Shown: positions 7,294-15,921 of the stretch, piece after piece | Numbering within the stretch: position 1 is the stretch's first letter | Layout of the letters: every line of letters begins with the position of its first letter | DNA from: Flavobacterium sp. MC2016-06 | GTDB lineage: Bacteria; Bacteroidota; Bacteroidia; Flavobacteriales; Flavobacteriaceae | Assembly (NCBI RefSeq): GCF_009711165.2 | Contig: NZ_WMID02000055.1 | Coordinates: forward strand, 1 to 16,006 | Length of the DNA: 16,006 nucleotides | Direction of reading: 5' to 3' | Notes under the pieces: generated by a model | What the model was told of the DNA's origin: nothing | Database searches by the model: none | Seen by the model: only the letters and a program-made list of their open reading frames with translations | Made by a program: the position numbers and the translations under genes

Positions 7294-10200
7294 TTTTGTG
7301 AGTCTTTATCTGGGGTTTTATTAAAAGTTAATTCAGTTATGATGTTTGGATCTATTTTATTTCCTGTTCTTGTATTTGCACTTTTAACTTCAAAATGTAA
7401 ATGAGTTTGATTAACTTTCAAAAAAGTTGCTCCAGTTTTTCCAGTTCTTCCAATAGAATCTCCAGCTTTTATCAAATCTCCGTCTATAAACGTCACAGCC
7501 TCATCAAGATGAGCATAAAAGAAAAAATAAGTTTTACCATTATAAACTCCTTCAATTGTAACTGTATTTCCATATGTTCTTGACAAGTATGGAGTTCTTA
7601 TTGTACCATCAATACAAGCATATGCCTTAGTATTGACTGGTGCATATAAGTCTAATCCATCATGTTTTCCACCAGTTCTACCATGCCAATCACTTTTTTC
7701 AGGAGTCCATTGTGTTTCAGTATACCATCCTCTTAACTCCATTATGTCAAGCGGATTACGCCATTTAGATTTTTTCTTGTTTTTAATTTTTATATCTACA
7801 CTTGCAATATTATCACTTTTATTGCCTTTTGCCAAACTTTTATAATATTCACTTAAAAGTTCTTTCTTTTCTATTCCATTATCATTTATATCTAATCCTG
7901 GATTTGCATAATAATCTTCCGTTTCTTTGGCATACAAAATTGTATTCATATCTTCTTTTACAAAAGCCGGTGCAAAAACAGCGACATAAATATCTTCGGG
8001 TCTTTTTGGTAATACCGCTACAGAAAGCATATATTTTTTCACTTTTTCTAATTGCTGCAATTCTGTCATCATTGCATATTTTAACTTTAATTCATGTAGT
8101 TTATCAAAACCTGATCCATTTTTAAATTCTCCCATTTGTACAAGAGAATTTTGTGTAAATTGGATTAAACCTACAGCTCTTGAAGTCTTTTTCCCTTTAG
8201 AATCTGTTTTCTCAAAGAAGCTTTTTGTCATTTTGTCTCTTGAAATAAGTACTTTATATCCTTCTAATTGATTTGCTGCAAATGTAGTACGCGTTTCTCT
8301 ATACATTACCGCCATAAGTCCATTGGCCATTTCTATTGTATTATTAGGCCAGATCTCAGTACAAATTTCTATTACTTTTTCTCTAAATTCTGGACTAACC
8401 TTAGATCCCCAAGTTAGATTCACCTGTTTTCCATTATTACTTACAACCATATTCAACCCTTTATAACCTAAATACTTTGTAGAATATCCTTCAATACCTA
8501 CATAATAGCTCGTCTTTTCACCTATTTTTGTTCCTTTACGGCGCGTTATTTTAAAAGTTCCAGATGCTTTACCTTCTGAATCTATTTTTACCTTGCTTCT
8601 AAAGATTGGGTCTTCTCCCACTTTATGAGCCGTTAGTACAATTTCTTTTCCTATCATATTTTGTGTTTTAGCTACAATGGTAACATATTCACCGCTAAAG
8701 CTAAGAGGAATTTCATCTTGTGCTGTTACTCTTTTACCATCATATTGGAAATAAACATCTGTTATTTTTGCACCAGCTGAAACCTTTAAAATTGAGTCTG
8801 CATTAACATTGGCATTTTTCTTAAATGGGTATAATCTTTCATTTTCTATTCCCATTAATTTGAAACTGATTTTGGCTGTTTTTCCATCCAGAGTTCCAAT
8901 ACGCTTCTGAAAAGTGTCATCAAATTCGATTCTCTTATTTATTTCTCCATTTTCGTTTGTTTTAGTGTCATTGTAATAATAAGGAACTTTACTGCCATTT
9001 AAATAAAAATTAATTCTTACTTTTTCATTATCATATCCTGGAATATTAGCTTTTACATAGTTAGCTTCTCCTGTAAAACCAGATGTCTTCTTTTTGCTTC
9101 CGTCAGCATATGCCCAATAAGCTTTGGTTACTTGCGGGCGTTGTACTTCAATTTTAAAAATAGCTTGCCCTGCAGAACCTTTTGCTTTATCACTGTAAGC
9201 TTCTACTATATAATGTCCCTCTTTTTGAGGAATAGACATAGTAAAAGAACTCCACTGATTAAGATATGGTTTTTGATGATCCTTATTTTTATAGATTATT
9301 GTTTCTCCTGGAGGTATGTATAATTTATTATTAGAATCATAAATCATCCATTTTACATCTTCTTTTTCTTCATCTGTAGGAGGTATTTTAAAGGTTTTGG
9401 CTTCTAAAACGAAAGTCTTTTTAGGGTTACCCAATAAAAACAAACCATTATTTGATGTTTCTTTTACTTCACCAATACTAGTAACCTCATTTTTAATTGC
9501 TGAAATTTCAGTTTCCTGTGTAAATACATATTGACCTTTACTCGTTATTTTAATTGTGTAAGTCCCTAAATCAGGCATGGTTAATTTAATATTACCTGTT
9601 GCATCTAATTCTTTTTCTTCTGAAATTATGGTTCCTTTATTCTCATTTTTAGCTTCTATTTGATAATAAAGCTTTAATGGATTTAATGATTTTACATTCG
9701 GATATTTCAAACTTGTTTTTAATAAAAACTCTTTAGCAGAAGGTCTTGCCAATCCTCCTTTAATAGCTTTAGGAAATGTAACTACAACTGATTGGGTAAC
9801 AATATTTACAGATACAAAGGCATATTTATTAAGATCTTTTTTACCATTTGCTCCATGACTATCTCCATACGCTTCAATTATATAAGTTCCTTCTGTATCA
9901 AAATTGTAACTAAACGAAGTTCCTTCATTTTTAAAAATAGTTTCTTCGTCTTTTTTACCTTTTTTCTTTTTATAAACTATCCAATTAATATTTTCCTTTT
10001 TATATCCATTTTGAACTATAAGGGTTTCATCAAGGAAAAACTCGAGACTTTCTCCAACAATAAATGAAGTTGCATTTGTATTTTTAATTTTTACTGCATT
10101 CTTTTTTACTGCGCTGCCTTGGGTATCTTCATTACTTACTTCTCTCAAGAATACATAAACATTTTCTTTTCCGATAGAAGCGTATAAGTTGTCTGCACTT

Positions 10201-11225
10201 AAATTAGGATATATTTTTGTTTTGGTTGTTATTGTAATACTTTTTGGTAAATCATCTAGTCCTTCGACTTCTTTTAATAATAAAAACAGTTCATTGTATT
10301 GCTCAAAAAGATTGGCAATATTGGTTTTATCATTATTCAATTGATCTTTGATCAGTTTCCAATGGTCTCTACTTATTTCAGAAATTTTTCCGTTAAATAT
10401 ATTAGCATCAATTGCTGCAATCATTTTTTTACGAACTGTTTCCCAATTAAAGTTTTGGATTGCTACAACTCCAGAATTTGACTGTTTTAATGTAGCATAC
10501 ATTTCTGTAAATAATGCATCATTTGGTTTATCATCAAAATCTTGAGCAGTCGCTCCTTCATCAAAAGCTTTAGAAATTTTTGTCCAATATTCTATCGCAG
10601 TTATATCTTTTAAAATGACAGCCAAATCTAATTTCTTTTTAATTGCTATTTTAACAGCTTCAATAGTTGGTTCGCCGTTATTTGCTTGAAGTTGTTGCGG
10701 CACTGTCAGCATTTGCTGCGCTTCAACACTCGAGTAAGTCTGAATTGTTAAGCTATTACTTAAGTCTGAAGTACTATTCTCTACTCCGAATGTCGGAGGA
10801 GTATTGCTCGCTGATGTAGTAGAACTCATTGTTGTTTTACCTGCAGTATCAGCAGCGCCTCCTCCGTTTGGAGTGCTTAAAGTTGATGTTGTTCCTGAAG
10901 AAGTAACACCCAATAAGGCTGGCACACTGATTGTACTTTCTACAGTTCCTCCAGAAACCGAAGGAGTATTGCTTCCCGATACTGATGTTTTCTCAGCTGT
11001 ATTATCGGTCGCGCCTCCTTCGGTTGAGGAATTAGAATTATTTAAAACAGCAGTATTTTGATCTTTTTGTTCCTGCCATAATTGTACTATATCTTTTTGT
11101 TCGCTCATTTCTTTTGAAACTTTAGCTAACTCTTTTATGATGGTGTTAGCTAAATGTTCTGAGCTTTCTATATCAGTACTATTTTTTATTGAAAGATTGA
11201 AATTGTGAATTGCATTTTTACTCAT
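7290..11225 (-). CDS. Dual-domain peptidoglycan hydrolase, putative antibacterial effector
   Basis: This is a large modular protein with no signal peptide. Residue numbers here count from the upstream ATG at 11396, which would give 1368 aa. I prefer Met58 (ATG at 11225, 1311 aa), because the preceding codons overlap a repeated upstream element.

Order of regions: a helical, Lys/Gln-rich start (60-115), a Ser/Thr/Gly low-complexity linker (115-205), a helical region (240-390) and several Ig-like beta domains (about 435-980; for example EGTYIIEAYGD and EGHYIVEAYSD). A lysozyme/transglycosylase-like domain follows (1000-1190), with a candidate catalytic Glu in MYRET (1034) and the SLT-type motif AVGLIQFT. 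Last is an M23 endopeptidase domain (1240-1350), with HDGLD (His1245, Asp1249) and HLH (1332-1334), all metal ligands present.

The two enzyme domains should cut glycan strands and peptide bridges. A neighbouring overlapping lipoprotein fits effector plus immunity. The delivery route is unknown; a cell-wall-remodelling or tail-associated lysin is the alternative. Confidence 0.85.
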   Translation of the reverse strand: MSKNAIHNFNLSIKNSTDIESSEHLANTIIKELAKVSKEMSEQKDIVQLWQEQKDQNTAVLNNSNSSTEGGATDNTAEKTSVSGSNTPSVSGGTVESTISVPALLGVTSSGTTSTLSTPNGGGAADTAGKTTMSSTTSASNTPPTFGVENSTSDLSNSLTIQTYSSVEAQQMLTVPQQLQANNGEPTIEAVKIAIKKKLDLAVILKDITAIEYWTKISKAFDEGATAQDFDDKPNDALFTEMYATLKQSNSGVVAIQNFNWETVRKKMIAAIDANIFNGKISEISRDHWKLIKDQLNNDKTNIANLFEQYNELFLLLKEVEGLDDLPKSITITTKTKIYPNLSADNLYASIGKENVYVFLREVSNEDTQGSAVKKNAVKIKNTNATSFIVGESLEFFLDETLIVQNGYKKENINWIVYKKKKGKKDEETIFKNEGTSFSYNFDTEGTYIIEAYGDSHGANGKKDLNKYAFVSVNIVTQSVVVTFPKAIKGGLARPSAKEFLLKTSLKYPNVKSLNPLKLYYQIEAKNENKGTIISEEKELDATGNIKLTMPDLGTYTIKITSKGQYVFTQETEISAIKNEVTSIGEVKETSNNGLFLLGNPKKTFVLEAKTFKIPPTDEEKEDVKWMIYDSNNKLYIPPGETIIYKNKDHQKPYLNQWSSFTMSIPQKEGHYIVEAYSDKAKGSAGQAIFKIEVQRPQVTKAYWAYADGSKKKTSGFTGEANYVKANIPGYDNEKVRINFYLNGSKVPYYYNDTKTNENGEINKRIEFDDTFQKRIGTLDGKTAKISFKLMGIENERLYPFKKNANVNADSILKVSAGAKITDVYFQYDGKRVTAQDEIPLSFSGEYVTIVAKTQNMIGKEIVLTAHKVGEDPIFRSKVKIDSEGKASGTFKITRRKGTKIGEKTSYYVGIEGYSTKYLGYKGLNMVVSNNGKQVNLTWGSKVSPEFREKVIEICTEIWPNNTIEMANGLMAVMYRETRTTFAANQLEGYKVLISRDKMTKSFFEKTDSKGKKTSRAVGLIQFTQNSLVQMGEFKNGSGFDKLHELKLKYAMMTELQQLEKVKKYMLSVAVLPKRPEDIYVAVFAPAFVKEDMNTILYAKETEDYYANPGLDINDNGIEKKELLSEYYKSLAKGNKSDNIASVDIKIKNKKKSKWRNPLDIMELRGWYTETQWTPEKSDWHGRTGGKHDGLDLYAPVNTKAYACIDGTIRTPYLSRTYGNTVTIEGVYNGKTYFFFYAHLDEAVTFIDGDLIKAGDSIGRTGKTGATFLKVNQTHLHFEVKSANTRTGNKIDPNIITELTFNKTPDKDSQK

Positions 11226-11241
11226 CGCTAGGTGTTTTTCT

Positions 11242-11308
11242 GGGTGTAAAAGTAGTCTCTTAATCTGTGATTTTAAAACTTTAAGACACTTGTATTCAGT
11301 AGTTTCAG
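11242..11308 (-). promoter_or_regulatory. Bipartite upstream element, copy for the effector gene
   Basis: Read on the minus strand it is CTGAAACTACTGAA (11308-11295), 39 bases, then CTACTTTTACACCC (11255-11242), ending 16 bases before ATG 11225. TACTTTTA resembles the Bacteroidota -7 box TAnnTTTG. It is the mirror image of the copy at 11324-11391, with both 14-base boxes perfectly repeated in inverted order. Confidence 0.6.
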
Positions 11309-11323
11309 CAAGTTCTCTTTCTA

Positions 11324-11391
11324 CTGAAACTACTGAAAACACTACGCTTTTTTTTATATTTTTTGCGCTTTTCCACTCTACTTTTACACCC
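11324..11391 (+). promoter_or_regulatory. Bipartite upstream element, copy for fibre-like gene 1
   Basis: CTGAAACTACTGAA, 40 bases including a T-rich tract ending TTTTTTG, then CTACTTTTACACCC. It lies 175 bases before the ATG of the frameshifted fibre-like gene. With the inverted copy at 11242-11308 it makes a divergent control region centred near 11316. Confidence 0.6.
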
Positions 11392-11566
11392 TTCAAATAT
11401 CAAATAATAACGTGTTGTTATAAGTATCCGAAACTTAAAAATTTACTACTCTAATCCTATTAAACATCTTTAAAAAGCATGAAAAAAAAATCTAAAATTC
11501 CCGACAAGAATGGCTTCAAAAATTTCTTAAATCAATCATTAATTATATAATTTAAAACGATAGAAT

Positions 11567-11921
11567 ATGGCTATACAAACATTAAATACCATCAAAAACT
11601 GGTTTAGGACCAGTTTAAAAACCCACACAAAGTCAGTTTTGGGATACTTGGGATTCTTTTAGACATAAAAACGAAAAAATTCCTGTGTGTGATGTTGAAG
11701 GGATTGATGAACTTCTTGTAGAAACTAAAATTGTAGCACCTCAACAATTTATAGTTTTTAAACAGTGTTTCAATAAAAATAATTCAATTGTAGAATCAGG
11801 AGATTTTGTTATAGGAATTGTAGAAGATATGTTTATTAATGCAATTTATTTAGGAGGTGATACAACTTTACTGAAAAACTTTGATGTCATAACGCAAACA
11901 GCATCTGCAGAGACCCTATAA
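11567..11921 (+). pseudogene. Fibre-like gene 1, frameshifted after codon 17
   Basis: It starts MAIQTLNTIKNWFRTSLK, the same module as the 618-aa gene, then runs out of frame to a TAG at 11660-11662. The run of five A at 11617-11621 has one base too many. Removing one A restores SLKPTQSQFWDTWDSFRHK, and the frame stays open through EGIDELLVE to the TAA at 11919-11921. A GTG at 11685 lies in that second frame but is inside the shared module, so it is not a real start. The body after the module (VFKQCFNKNNSIV ... VITQTASAETL) is short and unlike the repeats of the other copies. Slippage in the A tract could restore the product; sequencing error is an alternative. Confidence 0.8.
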
Positions 11922-12082
11922 AGAAAAAAATCCCTAAAAAACAAATTACCCCAAGCAGAACCAGCTCTTATTTATCTCCTGTCAACTAAAATAAATCAGC
12001 TGTAATTGCATTGTAGAAAAAAATTCCAGCAAAAATATTCGTTTGAAAACTAAAATTTAAATGTCAATCAATTTAAAAAAAT

Positions 12083-12739
12083 ATGAAAAAAATCATTTTA
12101 CTATTACTATTTATCATACCCTTCACTGGGTTTTCACAAATAATTCCGCAAGAATACACTATTAAAAAACCTTTAAGGTTGCAAACTGTTGAACTTGGTT
12201 CAAAAACCGATAGTATTTTAGTTAGAGGAAGCAACGAGGTTATTAAATATATTCCTCGCAGCGAATTTTCTTCTGGTGGTGAATCTGTAACATTAGAAAA
12301 TCTGCTAAATACTGATGGGATCGTCACAGGTAACCAATTGTTTAGAATGGAAGCTAACGATCATTTTAATTCATCAACAATAAATAATAGAGAAATAGCT
12401 TCAAATTCATCTTCAGGAAAAGTTTATTTAAGAAATAATGCTTTGTCTTTTTCTGTTGGAGGTAAATGCATGCAATTATCTATGTCGACAAATCAAACGA
12501 TTTCTAGTCAATCTTTTGTTACAATGCCTGATGAGAACGGACAATTAGCTCTTAAAACAGATTTTGCATACGATATCCCTGCAACGTATCCTCAATCAGC
12601 CGTCGATTTATCTTCAGATTTTCAAAATAAACCAAACGGGTTTAGAATACATTGTAATTTAATGGCTGGAGGACCCGTAATTTATGAAAAAACTGAAACA
12701 GGCTGGATTATGTATCCTGTAACTGTTATTGTGCCTTAA
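12083..12739 (+). CDS. Sec-exported tail-fibre-like protein (218 aa)
   Basis: A clear signal peptide (MKKIILLLLFIIPFTGFSQ) with a typical Bacteroidota end precedes the mature protein. It has an entry segment (TVELGSKTDSILVRGSNEVI ... PRSEFSSGG), one beta-rich unit starting VTLENLLNTDGIVTG, and a link MPDENGQLALKTDF that resembles phage tail-fibre repeats. The last ~45 residues (NGFRIHCNL ... VIYEKTETGWIMYPVTVIV) match the C-terminal cap of the 618-aa protein (TGFKVQCLN ... LTYEKTLTNWIQYAISIV). It therefore shares the body and cap of the fibre-like genes but carries an export signal in place of the MAIQTL module. An adhesin or fibre subunit at the cell surface is plausible, but the function is unknown. 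The gap 11922-12082 before it shows nothing I can name. Confidence 0.8.
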   Translation: MKKIILLLLFIIPFTGFSQIIPQEYTIKKPLRLQTVELGSKTDSILVRGSNEVIKYIPRSEFSSGGESVTLENLLNTDGIVTGNQLFRMEANDHFNSSTINNREIASNSSSGKVYLRNNALSFSVGGKCMQLSMSTNQTISSQSFVTMPDENGQLALKTDFAYDIPATYPQSAVDLSSDFQNKPNGFRIHCNLMAGGPVIYEKTETGWIMYPVTVIVP

Positions 12740-12763
12740 ATAATAACATTTAAATAAATCATT

Positions 12764-12955
12764 ATGAATCAAAAAAAAATTGCTGTATTAATTAGTATAA
12801 TTATTGTCTTAACAGGCTTTATTGATACAAAATTCGATCTCCTACAAGATGCTGGATTAACATTGGTAACAATTAATAGAATCAAATTAATTGGATTAGC
12901 TTTATCTTCCGTCCTGCCAAGTATTTCAACTTTGTTTTCAAATAAAATAGACTAG
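12764..12955 (+). CDS. Small two-helix membrane protein, holin-like (63 aa)
   Basis: Two hydrophobic segments, about residues 6-22 (IAVLISIIIVLTGFI) and 40-58 (IKLIGLALSSVLPSISTLF), are separated by a short polar loop, with a charged tail NKID. The start is 24 bases after the exported fibre-like gene, so they are probably co-transcribed. Size and topology resemble small phage holins, and the neighbours are tail-fibre-like. However, many small membrane proteins look the same, so the holin reading is only a possibility. Confidence 0.6.
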   Translation: MNQKKIAVLISIIIVLTGFIDTKFDLLQDAGLTLVTINRIKLIGLALSSVLPSISTLFSNKID

Positions 12956-13036
12956 AAAATTTTCATAAGTTAGGAACTTAAAAAAGTTTTACTACAAATG
13001 AAAAATAAAGTTTTACTTCTATTTTAAACTAACACA

Positions 13037-13085
13037 TCCAAGATTAGATGAGGAATATTTTATGCTAATCTTGGAGTGTCTTTTT
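13037..13085 (+). terminator. Intrinsic terminator after the exported fibre-like/holin-like pair
   Basis: TCCAAGATTAG (13037-13047) and CTAATCTTGGA (13065-13075) form a perfect 11-bp stem, extended by ACAC/GTGT with a bulge and followed by ctttttgg. A related but decayed copy lies at 15373-15424. The rest of the gap 12956-13365 holds the element at 13199-13268 and AT-rich sequence without a gene. Confidence 0.75.
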
Positions 13086-13198
13086 GGATCATAACAATCG
13101 AAGAATAAATCTATATAATCATTTAAACACAAAGCTTAGATTTCACACCTAAATAACAGAAATACAATATTTATTAGAAGCATTTATTCTATTTTTTT

Positions 13199-13268
13199 CT
13201 ACTGAAACTAACGAAAACAAAGGCTTCTTTTTTCCTTTTTTGAATTCTTCGAGACTACTTTTACACCT
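13199..13268 (+). promoter_or_regulatory. Bipartite upstream element, copy for the 618-aa gene
   Basis: CTACTGAAACTAACGAAAAC, a T-rich tract (cttcttttttccttttttg) and then CTACTTTTACACCT. The gap between the boxes is 39 bases, as in the other copies. It ends 97 bases before the ATG at 13366. Confidence 0.6.
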
Positions 13269-13365
13269 TAAATTTCTTATGCACTCAATACAAAATGAAC
13301 ATTAAAAAAAACATTTGAGTGTATCAAAACTACAATTTATATTACATCATTAAAAAATATAAAAT

Positions 13366-15222
13366 ATGGCTATACAAACATTAAACACCATAAAAAACTG
13401 GTTTAAAACTAGTTTAAAACCTACACAAGCTCAATTCTGGGACACTTGGGATTCTTTTAGACATAAAAATGAAAAAATTGCTGTAGAAGATATTGAAGGC
13501 ATTGAAGAATTACTTAATTCCAAAACAGATGAATCTAATTTTAAAACAATCAATGGTGAATCAATATTAGGCTCTGGAGATATCAGTATTGATGGTGGAG
13601 GTTCAGGGGATTTACAACAAATTTTAGATAATGGAAATATAGCTTCGTTCGATTCTAATCATTCTAAATTAAACCTTTTTAGTGGAAGTGAAGATAATCG
13701 AGAAGCGGAAATTCAAATCAGTAATGGAAACGATATTTCAAGTCTTTCTCTTGGAAATGGCTACGCAGGATTAAGACATACGGGAAGCAATAGAATGAGT
13801 GGAGGAATTACGTCTAGTGATAATGGAATTAGTTTGGTAGTAAATGACAACAGTAGTGGAGGTACAGGGTCTATTTTGGGATTTACAATTCCTGCTAATT
13901 CAATTACTCAAACTACCTATAGTTTACCTATAAATAAACCTAATGGTAATTACACCTTAGCTACTCTGGATGATATAACTTCAAGTTCTTTGAATTTAGA
14001 GCAAATTTTAGCTAATGGAAGTACTGATTCTTTAGGTCATTTTATAGAATTAAATCATCCAAGCGATTCAAATACACAATCTGTTTTATTGTTTAATGGA
14101 CAAGTGGTAAGAGATAGTGATTTTTATACCCATTATACGGCAGAGGGCGTAAGATTTTTTAGCAATACTGGAATACCTGGTGAATATGAACAACATGTTT
14201 TATTAAAAGGTAGCCCTAGTACACAACATGGGAGATTAAGTACTTATAATTTTCCTGATCCTAATAATGGTAATTATATATTGCCTGTTTCTGTAAATGG
14301 AAATTTTGCAGATTCAGAAGGTAACATCACAATTTCCGAAAGTGATGGAGAATCCCAGGATTTACAAAGCGTGTTAAGTAATGGAAACACAGCTACAAAT
14401 AACTTTATTAACTTAAATTCTGAAAGTGGAGGAGGTTCTCAATTTTCTTCTGGCGGAACATATACCTTTAATGCTGATAGAAATAATAGCACACAGATAA
14501 CTCCTAGCTTTTTGACAATTAGAAATGATGAAGCCAAGGTATTCTCCATTCATACCGCCACTGGTATTATCTTCTCTTCAAATGAGGTTGAGAAATTTAT
14601 AGCTATGCCAATACCTATAGATTCGGATGGTAGAACCTTACCTCTTTCAGTAAATGGAACTTATGCAGATGCAAATGGTAATATCACTATATCTAGAAGT
14701 GATGAAGTTTCACAAGATTTACAAAGTGTTCTTAATAATGGTTCTACAATACAAAATCCAAATATAGTTTTAACTAACTCCTTTGATGGGGCAAATGGAA
14801 ATTTATTTAATGGTCAGCTTAGATTTTTTTCTGATGGAAATGATCGCAGTAGTGTTTATGGTACTGGAGAAATCTCATTAAAATTTGAAGATTATAAAAC
14901 TGATTATTCTCCAGAAGGATTCACTTTATATAAATACAGTACTAATAAAGTGTCAAGATATCTCTATCCAAATCCTGATGGTTTTACAAAAGTTTTCACA
15001 GTATCAATTGATGGAAATTATGCTAACAATGAAGGGATAATTTCTACGGTGGCTCAAAACAATACTACAACTGCATTGAGTAATTCATATTTAGATGCTA
15101 CTTATAGCGGAGTAGGAACTGGTTTTAAAGTGCAATGCCTTAATATAGCCGAAGGAGCTTTAACTTATGAAAAAACACTAACTAATTGGATACAATATGC
15201 TATTAGTATTGTAACAAATTAA
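13366..15222 (+). CDS. Phage tail-fibre-like repeat protein (618 aa)
   Basis: Residues 1-53 are the shared module (MAIQTLNTIKNWFKTSLKPT, then QFWDTWDSFRHK ... EGIEELL), which is not a signal peptide and may dock the fibre onto a tail or baseplate. After a short link (INGESILGSGDISIDGGG) come four related units starting near 82, 209, 331 and 450. Each opens DLQ(Q/S)(I/V)L(D/S/N)NG or LEQILANGS, and most end with P..(N/D)GNY.LP(V/I) and NG.(F/Y)AD..GNITIS. The last ~55 residues form a cap shared with the exported 218-aa protein. Such beta-rich repeats, high in Gly, Ser and Asn, are typical of trimeric tail fibres and adhesins. No S74 chaperone domain is seen. It likely binds a target surface; receptor and partner particle are unknown. 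It could alternatively be a free-standing adhesin. Confidence 0.8.
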   Translation: MAIQTLNTIKNWFKTSLKPTQAQFWDTWDSFRHKNEKIAVEDIEGIEELLNSKTDESNFKTINGESILGSGDISIDGGGSGDLQQILDNGNIASFDSNHSKLNLFSGSEDNREAEIQISNGNDISSLSLGNGYAGLRHTGSNRMSGGITSSDNGISLVVNDNSSGGTGSILGFTIPANSITQTTYSLPINKPNGNYTLATLDDITSSSLNLEQILANGSTDSLGHFIELNHPSDSNTQSVLLFNGQVVRDSDFYTHYTAEGVRFFSNTGIPGEYEQHVLLKGSPSTQHGRLSTYNFPDPNNGNYILPVSVNGNFADSEGNITISESDGESQDLQSVLSNGNTATNNFINLNSESGGGSQFSSGGTYTFNADRNNSTQITPSFLTIRNDEAKVFSIHTATGIIFSSNEVEKFIAMPIPIDSDGRTLPLSVNGTYADANGNITISRSDEVSQDLQSVLNNGSTIQNPNIVLTNSFDGANGNLFNGQLRFFSDGNDRSSVYGTGEISLKFEDYKTDYSPEGFTLYKYSTNKVSRYLYPNPDGFTKVFTVSIDGNYANNEGIISTVAQNNTTTALSNSYLDATYSGVGTGFKVQCLNIAEGALTYEKTLTNWIQYAISIVTN

Positions 15223-15372
15223 ATAAAAAAATCTGATTTTGAATAAAAATTTTTTAGCTCGCTTAATAACTTCATTTCTTCTAAATCGAATTCTTTTTAA
15301 AGAAAGTGAGATTTTCATTGATAGAATCATAATTAATCAAATAGTACCCTAAATTAGGCATATTTTAAAATA

Positions 15373-15424
15373 GCATCCCTGATTATTAGAGAAATAACTT
15401 CTTTATTAGTCTTGGGTGTTTTGG
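15373..15424 (+). terminator. Decayed terminator after the 618-aa gene
   Basis: Aligned with 13035-13086 it keeps cATCC..GATTA, GAG and TCTTGG.TGT, with the right arm agtcttgggtgttttgg. The left arm (catccctgattatta) now pairs only imperfectly. It suggests that the two fibre-like units descend from one duplicated module including its terminator. Confidence 0.45.
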
Positions 15425-15538
15425 TGATAAACTTTTGGAATATTCTATCGCTTAATTACTAAAAACAAGACTCCTTTTTTTATTAAAAAAAGCACTTAAT
15501 ACTATTTTTCTAGTCCTTTATCTTCAAACCAAATTTTA

Positions 15539-15604
15539 CTGATACTACTGAAAACAAGCTTCTTATTTTTCGTTTTTTAGGTACTTCTTCCCTATTTTTA
15601 CATA
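15539..15604 (+). promoter_or_regulatory. Bipartite upstream element, copy for fibre-like gene 3
   Basis: CTGATACTACTGAAAAC, a T-rich tract and then CTATTTTTACAT. The inter-box gap is again 39 bases. It lies about 317 bases before the ATG at 15922, the longest leader of the four copies, and is the most diverged in the second box. Confidence 0.5.
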
Positions 15605-15921
15605 CTCTAATTCCAACAATTGGTTTGCCTTAAAGGCGCAAAAAACTCCTGCTTTCAAAATATTCCTGAAAGTGGACACCTCAACTATATAAATAACTCT
15701 AACAATCATAATTAATAATTAAACAATAAACTAATAATGGAATCTACACCCAAAGATTTAGGAGAAATACATAAAACATCAGACATGAGTAATTTTAAAA
15801 CATAATTAAATCAACTATGAAAAAAGAAATATTTAATATTCACTTTGATTCCAACTATGAAAACTATTTGCATTATGAATTTATCAAAATATACAATTTA
15901 ACTAGATAATTTTTAAAAAAT

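Larger units (their letters stand above)
15223..15921. other. Long intergenic leader before fibre-like gene 3
   Basis: This ~700-base stretch holds a decayed terminator (15373-15424) and an upstream element copy (15539-15604). Two tiny frames, 15737-15805 (22 aa, MESTPKDLGE...) and 15817-15909 (30 aa, MKKEIFNIHF...), lie in the leader. I cannot support them as genes. No other coding signal is visible. Confidence 0.5.

Noticed and set aside
7401..11061. Several plus-strand open frames of 60-107 codons inside the large effector gene
   Set aside because: They are antisense shadows of the peptidase gene, which has clear domain motifs on the minus strand.
11242..11391. Invertible promoter flanked by 14-bp inverted repeats
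   Set aside because: The region is nearly symmetrical, so inversion would recreate the same arrangement, and no recombinase gene is present. Divergent copies of one regulatory element explain it better.
11479..11550. Small frame of 23 codons (MKKKSKIPDKNG...) in the leader of fibre-like gene 1
   Set aside because: It has no counterpart of similar sequence in the leaders of the other two fibre-like genes, and its length is within chance for AT-rich DNA.
12073..12327. Minus-strand frame of 84 codons across the start of the exported fibre-like gene
   Set aside because: It overlaps a gene with a clear signal peptide on the other strand and shows no motif.
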